Source: Chitinophagaceae bacterium
GTDB taxonomy: Bacteria; Bacteroidota; Bacteroidia; Chitinophagales; Chitinophagaceae
NCBI GenBank assembly: GCA_017307755.1
Contig: JAFKGQ010000008.1
Coordinates: 62,001 to 126,000 of the forward strand
Direction: 5' to 3'
Length of the DNA: 64,000 bases
A program made the position numbers and the translations under genes. How positions within the stretch are numbered: the stretch's first letter is position 1; every line of letters starts with the position of its first letter. Under the pieces are notes generated by a model. The model saw only the letters and a list, made by a program, of their open reading frames with translations. It was not told the origin of the DNA and ran no database searches. Below are positions 7,431 through 15,796 of the stretch, piece after piece.

Positions 7431-8275
7431 TAAAGGCAATTATAATAGACGATGAACCCCTTGCGAGAATGATCGTACAGGAATACCTGCAACCCCACAC
7501 CCGGATAACGGTCGTACAGGAATGCGGCGATGGCTTCGAAGGGATCAAGGCGATCCAACAGCACCATCCGGACCTTATCTTCCTGGACATCCAGATGCCC
7601 AAGATAAATGGGTTTGAGATGCTTGAGCTGGTGGAAGACCCTCCCGCCGTCATTTTTACTACAGCCTTTGATGAATATGCCATCCGGGCTTTTGAGAACC
7701 ATGCCGTGGACTATCTGCTAAAACCATTTACAAAACAACGTTTCGACAAAGCCATAAGCAAGTGGCTGGATCAATATACGGCTGCACAGGCTGCGGCAGG
7801 CGCCCAGACTGCCTCAAGCGCCCAGACAACATCCGGCGCATCAACCCCGGCCGCCAACACTTCCGTCACCCCGGACGACGGCCCTACTATCTCTTCCGGC
7901 GAAAAGACGCGCCAACTCCTCGATACCGCCGCCCACTCCCCGGCCCAGACCCAACGCATAGTAGTAAAGACGGGAGGGAAGATAAAGATCATTCCCGTGG
8001 AGGACATCCACTACCTCGAAGCATCTGACGACTACGTAAAGATCCATACCCATAACGGCGCCTTCCTAAAAAACAAAACGATGGCCTACTTCGAACAGGT
8101 GCTGGACCCGGCCCATTTTGTCCGTACCCATCGCAGTTATATACTCAACGTACAACAGGTGACCCGCATCGATCCTTATGAAAAGGACAGCCATCTCTGT
8201 ATCCTGCAGTCAGGGGCGGCAGTGCCCGTGAGCAAGGCGGGGTATGTGAAGTTGAAGGCGGTGCTGGGGTTGTGA
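7427..8275 (+). CDS. LytTR-family response regulator
   Basis: A 282-residue regulator. The receiver domain spans about 1-118, with acidic residues IDDE at 7-10, phospho-acceptor Asp54 in FLDIQMP, and Lys in LLKPF. A LytTR DNA-binding domain covers about 178-282 (IPVEDIHYLEASDDYVKIH, then FVRTHRSYILN). Between them is an unusually long low-complexity linker (about 122-172) rich in Ala, Thr, Ser and Gln; most LytR-type regulators have a short one. It is the partner of the overlapping LytS kinase. Its targets are unknown, but the LiaF-like gene in the operon hints at envelope-stress control. Confidence 0.93.
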   Translation: MIKAIIIDDEPLARMIVQEYLQPHTRITVVQECGDGFEGIKAIQQHHPDLIFLDIQMPKINGFEMLELVEDPPAVIFTTAFDEYAIRAFENHAVDYLLKPFTKQRFDKAISKWLDQYTAAQAAAGAQTASSAQTTSGASTPAANTSVTPDDGPTISSGEKTRQLLDTAAHSPAQTQRIVVKTGGKIKIIPVEDIHYLEASDDYVKIHTHNGAFLKNKTMAYFEQVLDPAHFVRTHRSYILNVQQVTRIDPYEKDSHLCILQSGAAVPVSKAGYVKLKAVLGL

Positions 8276-8358
8276 TCGTTAATTTTGCGGCACGGTCGCA
8301 ATCAAATAAAACATGAGCCCAAGCGACAGTACCCATGAGCAGGCCGGGGCGCCCGATA

Positions 8359-10095
8359 TCATTTCTTGTCTATTTTGCCAAACCGGATCTTGTCATCCCT
8401 TAAAAAGCCGGCAGTATCCTTTTGAAAGGTTTTTATATATTTAGCCAGATCGAGGGCATATTTTCTCCATGTTTTATAGTGCTGTGCCATAGTCTGCCCT
8501 GCACGGATCTCAAATATGCCCGCAGATATAAAAGTATCGCCGTCCTTTGTTCCCACAAACTCCGTCTTTTTGCCAAGCTCGCCCATACTTTCGTACTCTT
8601 CATCGGCTGCCTTGGACAACAGATCGGAGCCTGTCACGATCCCATTCAACCAGGCCTTGCGGGTAGGACCAAAAGCTCTCTGGTCTTTCCCCGGAGGTTG
8701 AAGACCAGGGGTGATCAATCGGGCGTCCCCAGCGCCGGTCATATTGGCGGTGTGCAACGCGAGCGCTACAAAATTGGACGGGTTCTTCTGGAAAAAAACC
8801 TTTTCATAAAAAGGCAGCTCGAAGATCAGGTGATTGACCCCGGTTCGTGAGAGGACAAAAGTATCCGTTAGCTCTTTGGGGTAAGAAAGGGGAACTTTCT
8901 GGTTCCCTCCCACGAGATAAGAGACTACCAGTGCCAAAAGGCCTTTCAGCTGATCAGAAGGCGCTTTATCCAGCCCGAATTCGCTGAGGCTGCTGGGGAT
9001 CCTTGGTCTTATCAAAGCTATCTTCCCGGCCGCCGACTGAATCGCTTTTTCCGCGGGACTTCCTTTCAGGGTTTCCTCGTTAAGATTATACAACTGGTCA
9101 AGCGACAGACCTGTCGTCACCTGGGGATTTGCGTTCACTTCGTACCCGGACTGAGAAGGCATAACACTGTAATTTCTATCGTCCGCCGCATTCGTCACCA
9201 GCTCCAGGGAAAACGCTTTATAGGTGTATTCTTTTTCAGGACTGTCTTCTTTGCTGCTGTCCTCCTCCACGGCCCCGCTGTCCTCTTCCACGGCCCCGCT
9301 GGGTTCATCCGGCTCCGGCGCAAACTCTTCCATAAAAACTTTATCCTTATCTACTGGCTCCTCTACCACCTCCTCCCTTGCAATTTTAGCCCGATCCTCT
9401 ATACCCTTGCAATAAGTTTCAATTGCGGTAAATATCGTGTTGATCTTTGCTTCAAGGGAAGCATTGATCTCCAGGGGAGGGTAAACGATAAATTCCAGTC
9501 TCCCGTCATCATCCGACTCCGCCTTCCAGCCAGTACCATTTACTGTACCGATCGGGGCCTTTTTTGTTAGAGGTTCTTCATTTCTCGAGATCGTATACCC
9601 CGTCTCAAACTCAAAACCCAGCTTACGCTGGATCACAGTACTTGCCGGCGACCCAATGGCCGGCGCCAGTTGATGCGATGCGACTTGTTTCATTTGGAGC
9701 ATCTGCTGCCCCATCTCGTCAGCCTCACGTTCCAACCCTTCGTCATCATTTATCGCGATGCCCGCTTTCATCTGGAAGGTAGTCTGTACCCTGCCCTGCT
9801 TCTGCTGCACCACATGCCAGGCCTCATGAGGAAGATGCTGTTCCTGCCCCGGGGCTATGTGGATATCCGTGCCTTGTGTATAAGCGAAGGCCCGTAGTTG
9901 AGCGGGTCTATCAGAATTGTAATGTACTTTCACGTCGTCCATGGAATACCCGGACAAGCTTTCAACACCCGATTTGATGTCATCCGGTATGCCGGTGTTA
10001 TTGGCTTTGAACTTGCTGCCTGCCGGTGGCATATTATTCGCCACTGCGCGGCTGGCGCCGGCTGGTGTGAGGGATTGACTGAATTCGTAAGACAT
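8359..10095 (-). CDS. DUF4157 (eCIS-effector-type) protein with large C-terminal domain
   Basis: A 578-residue protein. Residues 36-103 form a DUF4157 domain: IPDDIKSGVESLSG, VHYNSDRPAQLRAFAYTQG, and the metallopeptidase-like HEAWH at 90-94, with the family's later LEREADEMG at 121-129. DUF4157 is frequent on proteins linked to extracellular contractile injection systems and on polymorphic toxins. From about residue 157 a new region begins (RKLGFEFETG, then ESDDDGRLEFIVYPPL at 193-208, and later NANPQVTTGLSLDQL) that resembles the amidoligase/glutamine-synthetase-like layout. An acidic linker with a short tandem repeat sits near 270-290. No signal peptide is evident and no eCIS structural gene lies in this window. 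A toxin role is inference. Confidence 0.82.
   Translation of the reverse strand: MSYEFSQSLTPAGASRAVANNMPPAGSKFKANNTGIPDDIKSGVESLSGYSMDDVKVHYNSDRPAQLRAFAYTQGTDIHIAPGQEQHLPHEAWHVVQQKQGRVQTTFQMKAGIAINDDEGLEREADEMGQQMLQMKQVASHQLAPAIGSPASTVIQRKLGFEFETGYTISRNEEPLTKKAPIGTVNGTGWKAESDDDGRLEFIVYPPLEINASLEAKINTIFTAIETYCKGIEDRAKIAREEVVEEPVDKDKVFMEEFAPEPDEPSGAVEEDSGAVEEDSSKEDSPEKEYTYKAFSLELVTNAADDRNYSVMPSQSGYEVNANPQVTTGLSLDQLYNLNEETLKGSPAEKAIQSAAGKIALIRPRIPSSLSEFGLDKAPSDQLKGLLALVVSYLVGGNQKVPLSYPKELTDTFVLSRTGVNHLIFELPFYEKVFFQKNPSNFVALALHTANMTGAGDARLITPGLQPPGKDQRAFGPTRKAWLNGIVTGSDLLSKAADEEYESMGELGKKTEFVGTKDGDTFISAGIFEIRAGQTMAQHYKTWRKYALDLAKYIKTFQKDTAGFLRDDKIRFGKIDKK
9259..9300 (-). repeat. 21-bp tandem repeat in acidic linker
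   Basis: Two adjacent 21-base copies (9259-9279, 9280-9300) differ at one base and encode two SGAVEED-type heptads in the DUF4157 protein. The copy number may vary between strains. Confidence 0.8.
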
Positions 10096-10179
10096 AAGAA
10101 AAGGGATAAGGCAGTGGATAATTATTACAACAATGTAAGAAAATCCAGCTTCAGGTCAAAATGTCCGGAAAGCAGCCTC

Positions 10180-11352
10180 TCACGCCTCCTGCCCGATCCA
10201 CACCGCCCCGCCGATGCTATCCCGTGACGCACCCGTAACCGAGGCAAATACATTATTCTCTTCCCGCCAGCGCAATACCCCTATCAGGGCCATGACCAGC
10301 GCCTCTTTATAGTCCACCAGTTGCCTGTCCGGCACCATCACCTCCACCCCCAGCGGAGCCAGCAGCTCCCTGAGCCGCGATACCAAAAAACTATTGTGCG
10401 CCCCGCCGCCTGTAGCAAGCATCTTTCCGCCGTCCGTACCCAACTCCTCCACAGCCCGCCGCACCTGCACGGCAATATGCTCCACATACGTACGCAAAGC
10501 ATCTTCCACGGCAATACCTCCTTCAGCCCCCTGGTCCACGCCTTCTCCCGCCATGCCCGCCATCGCGTCCCTCAACAGGGGCAGCACCGTCTCCGTCCCA
10601 AATTCATTGGCCAGCGACTTCGGATACGGCTGGCTGTAGTAAGACAATTCGTTCAGCTGTCGCAATAATGTATCATCCACCTGCCCGCCTGCAGCCAGCG
10701 CCCCATTCTCATCATACGTCTTCCCCACCAGCGTTGCCAGCTCATTCAGGACCCGGTTAGCCGGGCACACGTCAAAGGCGACAAACGTACCCGGACTGTC
10801 CGTACCTGCCTGCCTCCCATGTGCCGAAACATTCGCAATTCCCCCCAAATTCAAAAAAAAGGTATAGTCTCCCAACAGCATCCTCTCTCCCACCGGCACG
10901 ATTGGCGCGCCCTGTCCGCCCAGGGCCACATCCATAGCCCGCAGATCGCTGACCACATTGATCTTTGTAGTGGCCGCCAGCGCCGCACCATCACCCAACT
11001 GGGCCGTCATTTTTCTTCCCGGCAAATGGAAAGTAGTGTGTCCATGGCTGCTTATCAGCTGCACCTGGTAATGGAGATTGTGTGCTTCTATAAAACGCTG
11101 CACCTGCTCACCCAGATAATGACCATAGGCCGCATCCAGCAACAAATACTCGCCGGCCCGCAGATCCCGTGCGGTGGCCAGCCGCTGCCGCCACTCCTCT
11201 CCGTAAGGGTAACAGTCGGCGTGCAGAATGGTGTATTCCCATTTTCGGGAACTATCTTTTATCGTAGAGACGCTCTCCTGCAGATGTACATAAACGATGT
11301 CCAATCCGTCCAGGGAGCTGCCGCTCATGAGGCCGATGACTTTGTAAACCAT
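10180..11352 (-). CDS. anmK: Anhydro-N-acetylmuramic acid kinase
   Basis: A 390-residue cytosolic kinase of peptidoglycan recycling. It opens the anhydro ring of 1,6-anhydro-MurNAc and phosphorylates it to MurNAc-6-phosphate. The N-terminal GLMSGSSLDGLD is the family's nucleotide-binding signature. NLGGIANVS, AFDVCPANRVLNEL and LATGGGAHNSFL are the other conserved ASKHA-type loops. Length and start agree with the family. A TATCTTTA box close to the start may be a weak -7 element. Confidence 0.95.
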   Translation of the reverse strand: MVYKVIGLMSGSSLDGLDIVYVHLQESVSTIKDSSRKWEYTILHADCYPYGEEWRQRLATARDLRAGEYLLLDAAYGHYLGEQVQRFIEAHNLHYQVQLISSHGHTTFHLPGRKMTAQLGDGAALAATTKINVVSDLRAMDVALGGQGAPIVPVGERMLLGDYTFFLNLGGIANVSAHGRQAGTDSPGTFVAFDVCPANRVLNELATLVGKTYDENGALAAGGQVDDTLLRQLNELSYYSQPYPKSLANEFGTETVLPLLRDAMAGMAGEGVDQGAEGGIAVEDALRTYVEHIAVQVRRAVEELGTDGGKMLATGGGAHNSFLVSRLRELLAPLGVEVMVPDRQLVDYKEALVMALIGVLRWREENNVFASVTGASRDSIGGAVWIGQEA

Positions 11353-11472
11353 AAGGCGGTAAAGATAAAAGATTTATTACCTTCATACATTCAACCTTCC
11401 GCCCGCCCTGGATATCCGCCCACTACTTGTCCACCCGCCGGCGGAGCGGAACATTTATAAATCGTACACTAT

Positions 11473-11796
11473 ATGGCAAAATATTGTTTGAGCTATGAAG
11501 CTAAGAACTCCGCCCTTTGGGAGGCAGATGAATTGCAACTAAAAATAGCCGAGATCCTGGTAAAAGGCGACGCCTTCGATCTGCAGCATCCGGTAGCAGG
11601 CACGATACTCTTCGAGGATGGCGCCATAAAGTCGATGATCCAGAGCTGGAATGGCCGTCTGCTTGCGCTAAAAGAAGATATTTATTACTACCTATGCCAG
11701 GTTGCCAAAGCCAGAGAAGATGAGTATGCGGATCGTAATGAGGGCGACCCATTGCTCAACGACGATTTTCAGGAATTGCTCGAAGACCTGGAATAG
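11473..11796 (+). CDS. Hypothetical protein, 107 residues
   Basis: I do not recognise this family. The protein is soluble and acidic, with no signal peptide or membrane helix. It begins MAKYCLSYEAKNSALWEAD and ends in the highly acidic DDFQELLEDLE. It stands alone, divergent from anmK and convergent with the following gene. Codon use matches its neighbours, so it is probably a real gene. Confidence 0.6.
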   Translation: MAKYCLSYEAKNSALWEADELQLKIAEILVKGDAFDLQHPVAGTILFEDGAIKSMIQSWNGRLLALKEDIYYYLCQVAKAREDEYADRNEGDPLLNDDFQELLEDLE

Positions 11797-11835
11797 CGCC
11801 GCCCCGGGTCACTGCCACGGGCAGCCGTCGCCGGC

Positions 11836-12348
11836 TTATCCGTCGGATCGCTTGAACACCAGCCAGTCCCCCATCTGCCAGCTGATGCCATCCCGGCTCG
11901 TTTCATATGTCATTTTAAAGCTATGATCCCCCGTCCGCTGGTAGATAAAATGCTCAAAATACAACCCGAATTTTGGGTGAGCAGTGTGGTGTGAAAGGAT
12001 CAGCTTTCCATTATGCCAACCATTCCCCTCGAATAAACGATGACCCTGGAAATTATCAAAACAGTACGCCAAAAATTCACCCGTTTGAGCGTCTACACCC
12101 CACATAGAGGTCGCTTTATAGGAATTGGGGAGTTTGTCACGATGCTCATACACGAGCCAGCTGCTGTCCAGGGACAAAGAAAAAGTGAGGTCGGCGGCGA
12201 TCTTGTTCCCATTGGCAAAAGCTCCTTCCCCACTCCATTTGCCGACAAAGAAATTTAACATAGCCGTATCAGGTCGTTTTGGTTCTTCCTGGGAAGAGGC
12301 CGTCAGACAGACGGACAGGTACAGGGCCATTGACAAAAACTTACGCAT
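11836..12348 (-). CDS. Secreted lipocalin-like protein (DUF1579-like)
   Basis: A 170-residue protein with a signal peptide (MRKFLSMALYLSVCLTASSQ). The mature part reads like a small beta-barrel: LNFFVGKWSGEG near the start, then LVYEHRDKLPN, GVDAQTGEFLAYCFD and FKMTYETSRDG. The FFVGKWSGEG opening is typical of DUF1579/lipocalin-like stress proteins that measure or bind small molecules. The ligand is unknown. Confidence 0.65.
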   Translation of the reverse strand: MRKFLSMALYLSVCLTASSQEEPKRPDTAMLNFFVGKWSGEGAFANGNKIAADLTFSLSLDSSWLVYEHRDKLPNSYKATSMWGVDAQTGEFLAYCFDNFQGHRLFEGNGWHNGKLILSHHTAHPKFGLYFEHFIYQRTGDHSFKMTYETSRDGISWQMGDWLVFKRSDG

Positions 12349-12527
12349 TATAGCAGTATTTTTATAAATATATCCCGCCCGCCCCGGAAGGACAAGTCAG
12401 TTCAACACAGATATTCAGCTATTCAATGGTCAACCGCCTTCTTTCAATGCTTCTGTCAGCGCCCTTTTCTCTGACCGCCTCCCATTTTTCCCCCCTTTCC
12501 ATCCTCCTCTTTTTCCCGATTTTGATG

Positions 12528-12535
12528 TAGGTTTG
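12528..12535 (+). promoter_or_regulatory. -7 box upstream of upp
   Basis: TAGGTTTG matches TAnnTTTG and sits 42 bases before the upp ATG, giving an untranslated leader of about 35 bases. A clear -33 element was not found. Confidence 0.45.
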
Positions 12536-12577
12536 TCCCGCCAAAGCTCTGGCGAAGGACAAAACCCAACTTTTTAT

Positions 12578-13228
12578 ATGGTGGTCAATTTAAGCGAGCA
12601 GTATTCCCTGTTGAGCAATTGGATCAGTGAGATCCGGGACGAAGAGGTCCAGAAGGACAGGATGCGCTTTCGTCGCAACCTGGAGCGTATCGGGGAAGTA
12701 GCCGCTTACGAGATCAGTAAGGGACTTGCCTTTGAGGAAAAGGAGGTGCAGACACCCCTGGGTATCGCCATGTGCAAAATGCTAAAGGATCAACCCGTGG
12801 TCGCCACCATCCTCCGGGCAGGCCTGCCCCTGCACCAGGGGCTGCTGAACTACTTTGACAAGGCCGACAACGCCTTTATTTCGGCCTATCGCAAGCATCA
12901 ACGGGACGGCAGCTTTGAGATCAGCCTAGACTATGTTTCCTGCCCCGAGCTGGAAGGACGGGTTGTCATCGTCTCCGACCCCATGCTGGCCACCGGCGCT
13001 TCACTGGTAAAAACCATCCAATTCCTCCGGGAAGAAGGCCATCCGGCCGAGATCCACGTGGTAGTGGCCATCGCCTGCACGGTGGGGATAGAGTATGTCC
13101 TGCGCAGCGAGCCCAACTGTAAAATATGGTGTGGCGCTATAGATGACGAATTGACAGCCAAGGGGTATATCGTTCCCGGCTTGGGTGACGCCGGCGACCT
13201 GGCATTTGGCCCGAAAGTCCAGATGTAA
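12578..13228 (+). CDS. upp: Uracil phosphoribosyltransferase
   Basis: A 216-residue enzyme that makes UMP from uracil and PRPP in pyrimidine salvage. The PRPP loop VVIVSDPMLATGAS is at residues 129-142, and the uracil-binding end YIVPGLGDAGDLAFGPK is intact. The ATG at 12578 is preferred over an in-frame TTG at 12533, because that TTG lies inside the promoter box and adds residues unlike the family. Confidence 0.94.
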   Translation: MVVNLSEQYSLLSNWISEIRDEEVQKDRMRFRRNLERIGEVAAYEISKGLAFEEKEVQTPLGIAMCKMLKDQPVVATILRAGLPLHQGLLNYFDKADNAFISAYRKHQRDGSFEISLDYVSCPELEGRVVIVSDPMLATGASLVKTIQFLREEGHPAEIHVVVAIACTVGIEYVLRSEPNCKIWCGAIDDELTAKGYIVPGLGDAGDLAFGPKVQM

Positions 13229-13356
13229 TCTTGGTCTTTCCAAATAATTATATTATTTTTCGCCTCTATCCCCTTGTTAAACCAACCGTTTGACGATTTT
13301 AGTCGTCTAAATAGTAGACACCTCCCATTGTAAACTTGAGAGACCTTAACTGTTTT

Positions 13357-14391
13357 ATGAAGACAACTTTATCTTTACTTGTTTTTATAGGGATCCTCCT
13401 CTCCGCATTGACCCTGCGGGCTCAAGATCCGGGATTCTCTCAATTCTTCGCCTCGCCCCTGACGCTGAACCCCGCTCTCACAGGGAAGTTCAACGGCGTT
13501 GTCCGTGTTGCCGGGAATTACAGGAATCAATGGCCTTCCATCAACAATGCCTTTATCACGTCCACCATATCCGTCGATCTGCCCATCTTACGCAATCGTC
13601 TCCCGGAAAATGACACCTGGGGGATGGGGTTGATGGCCATGACGGACAGGACAGCCAGCGGTATTCTCACCAGCAATTATGTCTCCTTTTCCACCGCCTA
13701 TCATAAAGCCCTTGACGAAGATGGTCTGCAACAATTGGGGATTGGTTTCCAGGGCACTTATGCCAATAGAAGCCTGGACGGTAATAAACTCACCTTCGAA
13801 GATGGTTTACAGTTGGACGGCACCTGGCTGCGCAGCCCGTCCGAGATCATCAATTATAGATATATAAGCGTAAGTTATTTTGATATGAACCTGGGGGCTC
13901 TTTACAATGGGTCTACCAATGGGAATAACAACTTCTATTTCGGAGTGTCGGCCTATCACCTGAACAGACCAAAAGAATCATTCTTAGGCGTCGACACCAT
14001 CAACGTACCCATCCGCTTCACCGGCCATGGAGGGGGATATTTCCCGATCGCGGGGAGCCCCAGCACCATTTATCTCAGCGGTCTTTACAATCGGCAGGCA
14101 GGGGCGCATGAACTTGTTTTTGGCGGCGCCTGGGCCGTCAGCGCCAGTCAGGATGAAGAAAATCCCGTCAATTTCTATGCGGGCGCCTGGGGCCGGTTCA
14201 GCAACGTCACAGATGCAATTATCCCATATGTGGGATTGGATTACGGCAACTTTAATCTGGGTGTCACCTATGACGTGAATGTATCTTCGCTAAAGACAGC
14301 ATCACAAAATCGGGGGGGCATCGAAATTTCTCTGATCTATATCAAAAAACCTTCGGATGGGCGTCGTGGTATCCCTTGTCCAAGGTTCTAG
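13357..14391 (+). CDS. PorP/SprF family T9SS membrane protein
   Basis: A 344-residue outer-membrane protein. A signal peptide (MKTTLSLLVFIGILLSALTLRAQ) is followed by DPGFSQFFASPLTLNPALTGKFNGVVRVAGNYRNQW, of which QFFASPLTLNPALTG is the PorP/SprF hallmark. The rest is a repeating beta-barrel that ends in an aromatic-rich region. These proteins assist T9SS gliding or surface-protein secretion and often accompany large adhesins, but no adhesin gene is adjacent here. Translation from an upstream TTG is possible, but the ATG begins the signal peptide. The stop overlaps the convergent Rpn remnant by four bases. Confidence 0.9.
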   Translation: MKTTLSLLVFIGILLSALTLRAQDPGFSQFFASPLTLNPALTGKFNGVVRVAGNYRNQWPSINNAFITSTISVDLPILRNRLPENDTWGMGLMAMTDRTASGILTSNYVSFSTAYHKALDEDGLQQLGIGFQGTYANRSLDGNKLTFEDGLQLDGTWLRSPSEIINYRYISVSYFDMNLGALYNGSTNGNNNFYFGVSAYHLNRPKESFLGVDTINVPIRFTGHGGGYFPIAGSPSTIYLSGLYNRQAGAHELVFGGAWAVSASQDEENPVNFYAGAWGRFSNVTDAIIPYVGLDYGNFNLGVTYDVNVSSLKTASQNRGGIEISLIYIKKPSDGRRGIPCPRF

Positions 14392-14681
14392 CGGGGCGCT
14401 ATGGAGCGTTTTACCTTTCTTACAAAATATTGAGATACATCAGCCAGTTCTGCTATTTGAGCAATGGTAAAATCAGTTTTGCGAAGGAGATTTTTGACCA
14501 GTAAAGCAGCCTTTTTAGCTTCACCCTTTTCGAGGCCTCTTTCAAGACCTTTTTGAATACCCTTTTCCAACCCTCTTTTTTCTCCGAACAGATAGACAGG
14601 GTCGGTTTCCAGCGTGAAATAAGATGCAAGACTATCCATGATATATAAACTATCGAAATCTAAATTACGCAATTTCATCAA
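14388..14681 (-). pseudogene. C-terminal remnant of an Rpn-type nuclease/transposase gene
   Basis: The 97 residues align with the last quarter of the full-length Rpn-type protein at 28302: LRNLDFDSLYIMDSLASYF matches LRNFEVKIPDIMDSIAPYF, and KNLLRKTDFTIAQIAELADV matches KNLLRKTDFSIAKIADLAEV. The whole nuclease part (about 190 residues) is absent, and the bases upstream hold no continuation. Between the two matches, four Gly-Leu-Glu-Lys-Gly type repeats are expanded relative to the intact copy. It may be a dead fragment, or a small protein still made from the internal ATG. Confidence 0.75.
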
Positions 14682-14774
14682 TTTGCCACAGGATCAAAGG
14701 TTTGGGCGGCAAAAGTAATATTCCGGAAGAAGGATATTTTTTTTATCTGGTTTTACTGCAATATGGATGCAGAC

Positions 14775-15287
14775 TTACCTCATCTTTCTGAATGTCAGAC
14801 TGATCCTTCCATGGTCCGTATCTGACCGGGGGATCGAGTGCTGCCAGTTATCCTGAACCTCCTGCGTCATATAGATCAAACTCCCGGCCGGCAATGGATA
14901 GTCTATAAATTGCGAAGGCTCCTGCTTACTCCGGAATTGGAGCGTCCTCGTCTCCCCGACAGAGACAATGGCGATGCCCGTACCATCTTCCAGGATCTTC
15001 GTTTCATCGGAGTGCCAACCCATTTTTGATCGGCCGTCCAGGTAGTAATTGATCAGACAATTATTAGGTTTGAACCCAATGGCAGACACTAATTGAAGAT
15101 TAATGGCCTCCAGCTCCGGTAAAAACTCCTGGAAGGGATATTCCATCTGGGAATAGTTATATGCCTCGCCAAAGCTGGCTGTCTTCCGCGCAGCCATCCG
15201 CCCGTCCCATTCCACCTGCGACACGAGGAAATGGAACAACTGATCCGGCTGATGGATAAAATTTTCTATGTATAAGATACCCTTCAT
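14775..15287 (-). CDS. AlkB-like 2OG-Fe(II) dioxygenase
   Basis: A 170-residue protein of the DNA/RNA dealkylation family. The iron ligands are visible: His92 and Asp94 in MGWHSDE, and His150 in WQHSIPRS. Arg161 and Arg167 in GRISLTFR bind 2-oxoglutarate. NYYLDGRSKMGWHSDE is typical of AlkB homologues. It lies 25 bases after the YjbQ-like gene and is probably cotranscribed. The 3-methyladenine glycosylase further upstream makes this a small alkylation-repair neighbourhood. Confidence 0.9.
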   Translation of the reverse strand: MKGILYIENFIHQPDQLFHFLVSQVEWDGRMAARKTASFGEAYNYSQMEYPFQEFLPELEAINLQLVSAIGFKPNNCLINYYLDGRSKMGWHSDETKILEDGTGIAIVSVGETRTLQFRSKQEPSQFIDYPLPAGSLIYMTQEVQDNWQHSIPRSDTDHGRISLTFRKMR

Positions 15288-15312
15288 TATAATTATTCCC
15301 TCAACAAATCAC

Positions 15313-15735
15313 CTATTCCCCCCAGCAGGTAACTACCAAATCCCTGCTCCCGCCATGATCTCTGTGCTCGCAAAGATAGATGCCCTGCCAGATACCCAGC
15401 GCCAACTCTCCGTCAGCGATAGGAATCAATACCGAACATCCCAGGAGCGCCGACTTCAGATGAGCAGGCATATCGTCCGGCCCTTCGTCATTATGCCGGA
15501 AATCCGGGTCGTTCTCAGGCACCGCCTTATTAAAATATGTCTCAAAATCCATCCGCACCGTGGGATCGGCATTTTCATTGATCGTCAGCGAGGCCGAAGT
15601 ATGTTGGATAAACACCTGGCAAAGCCCCTTGCGTAGTTGGCTGATCTCCGGGACAGCGTCCAGCACTTGCCGCGTGATAAGATGAAAGCCCCTTCTGCTC
15701 TCACGTAAAGTAATAGCCCGCTGATAGATCTTCAT
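15313..15735 (-). CDS. YjbQ/UPF0047 family protein
   Basis: A 140-residue protein starting MKIYQRAITL. The conserved centre HTSASLTINENADPTVR and the downstream FRHNDEGPDDMPAHLKS carry the family's His, Asn and Asp residues. Members have weak secondary thiamine-phosphate synthase activity; the natural role is not settled. An in-frame extension to 15762 exists but is not conserved. A TATCTTTA box just before the ATG may be a -7 element. Confidence 0.9.
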   Translation of the reverse strand: MKIYQRAITLRESRRGFHLITRQVLDAVPEISQLRKGLCQVFIQHTSASLTINENADPTVRMDFETYFNKAVPENDPDFRHNDEGPDDMPAHLKSALLGCSVLIPIADGELALGIWQGIYLCEHRDHGGSRDLVVTCWGE

Positions 15736-15796
15736 AGAATGTAAAGATACATCCGCTACCACATATTCGCGGAAACACCATTAAATGACCGCGATG

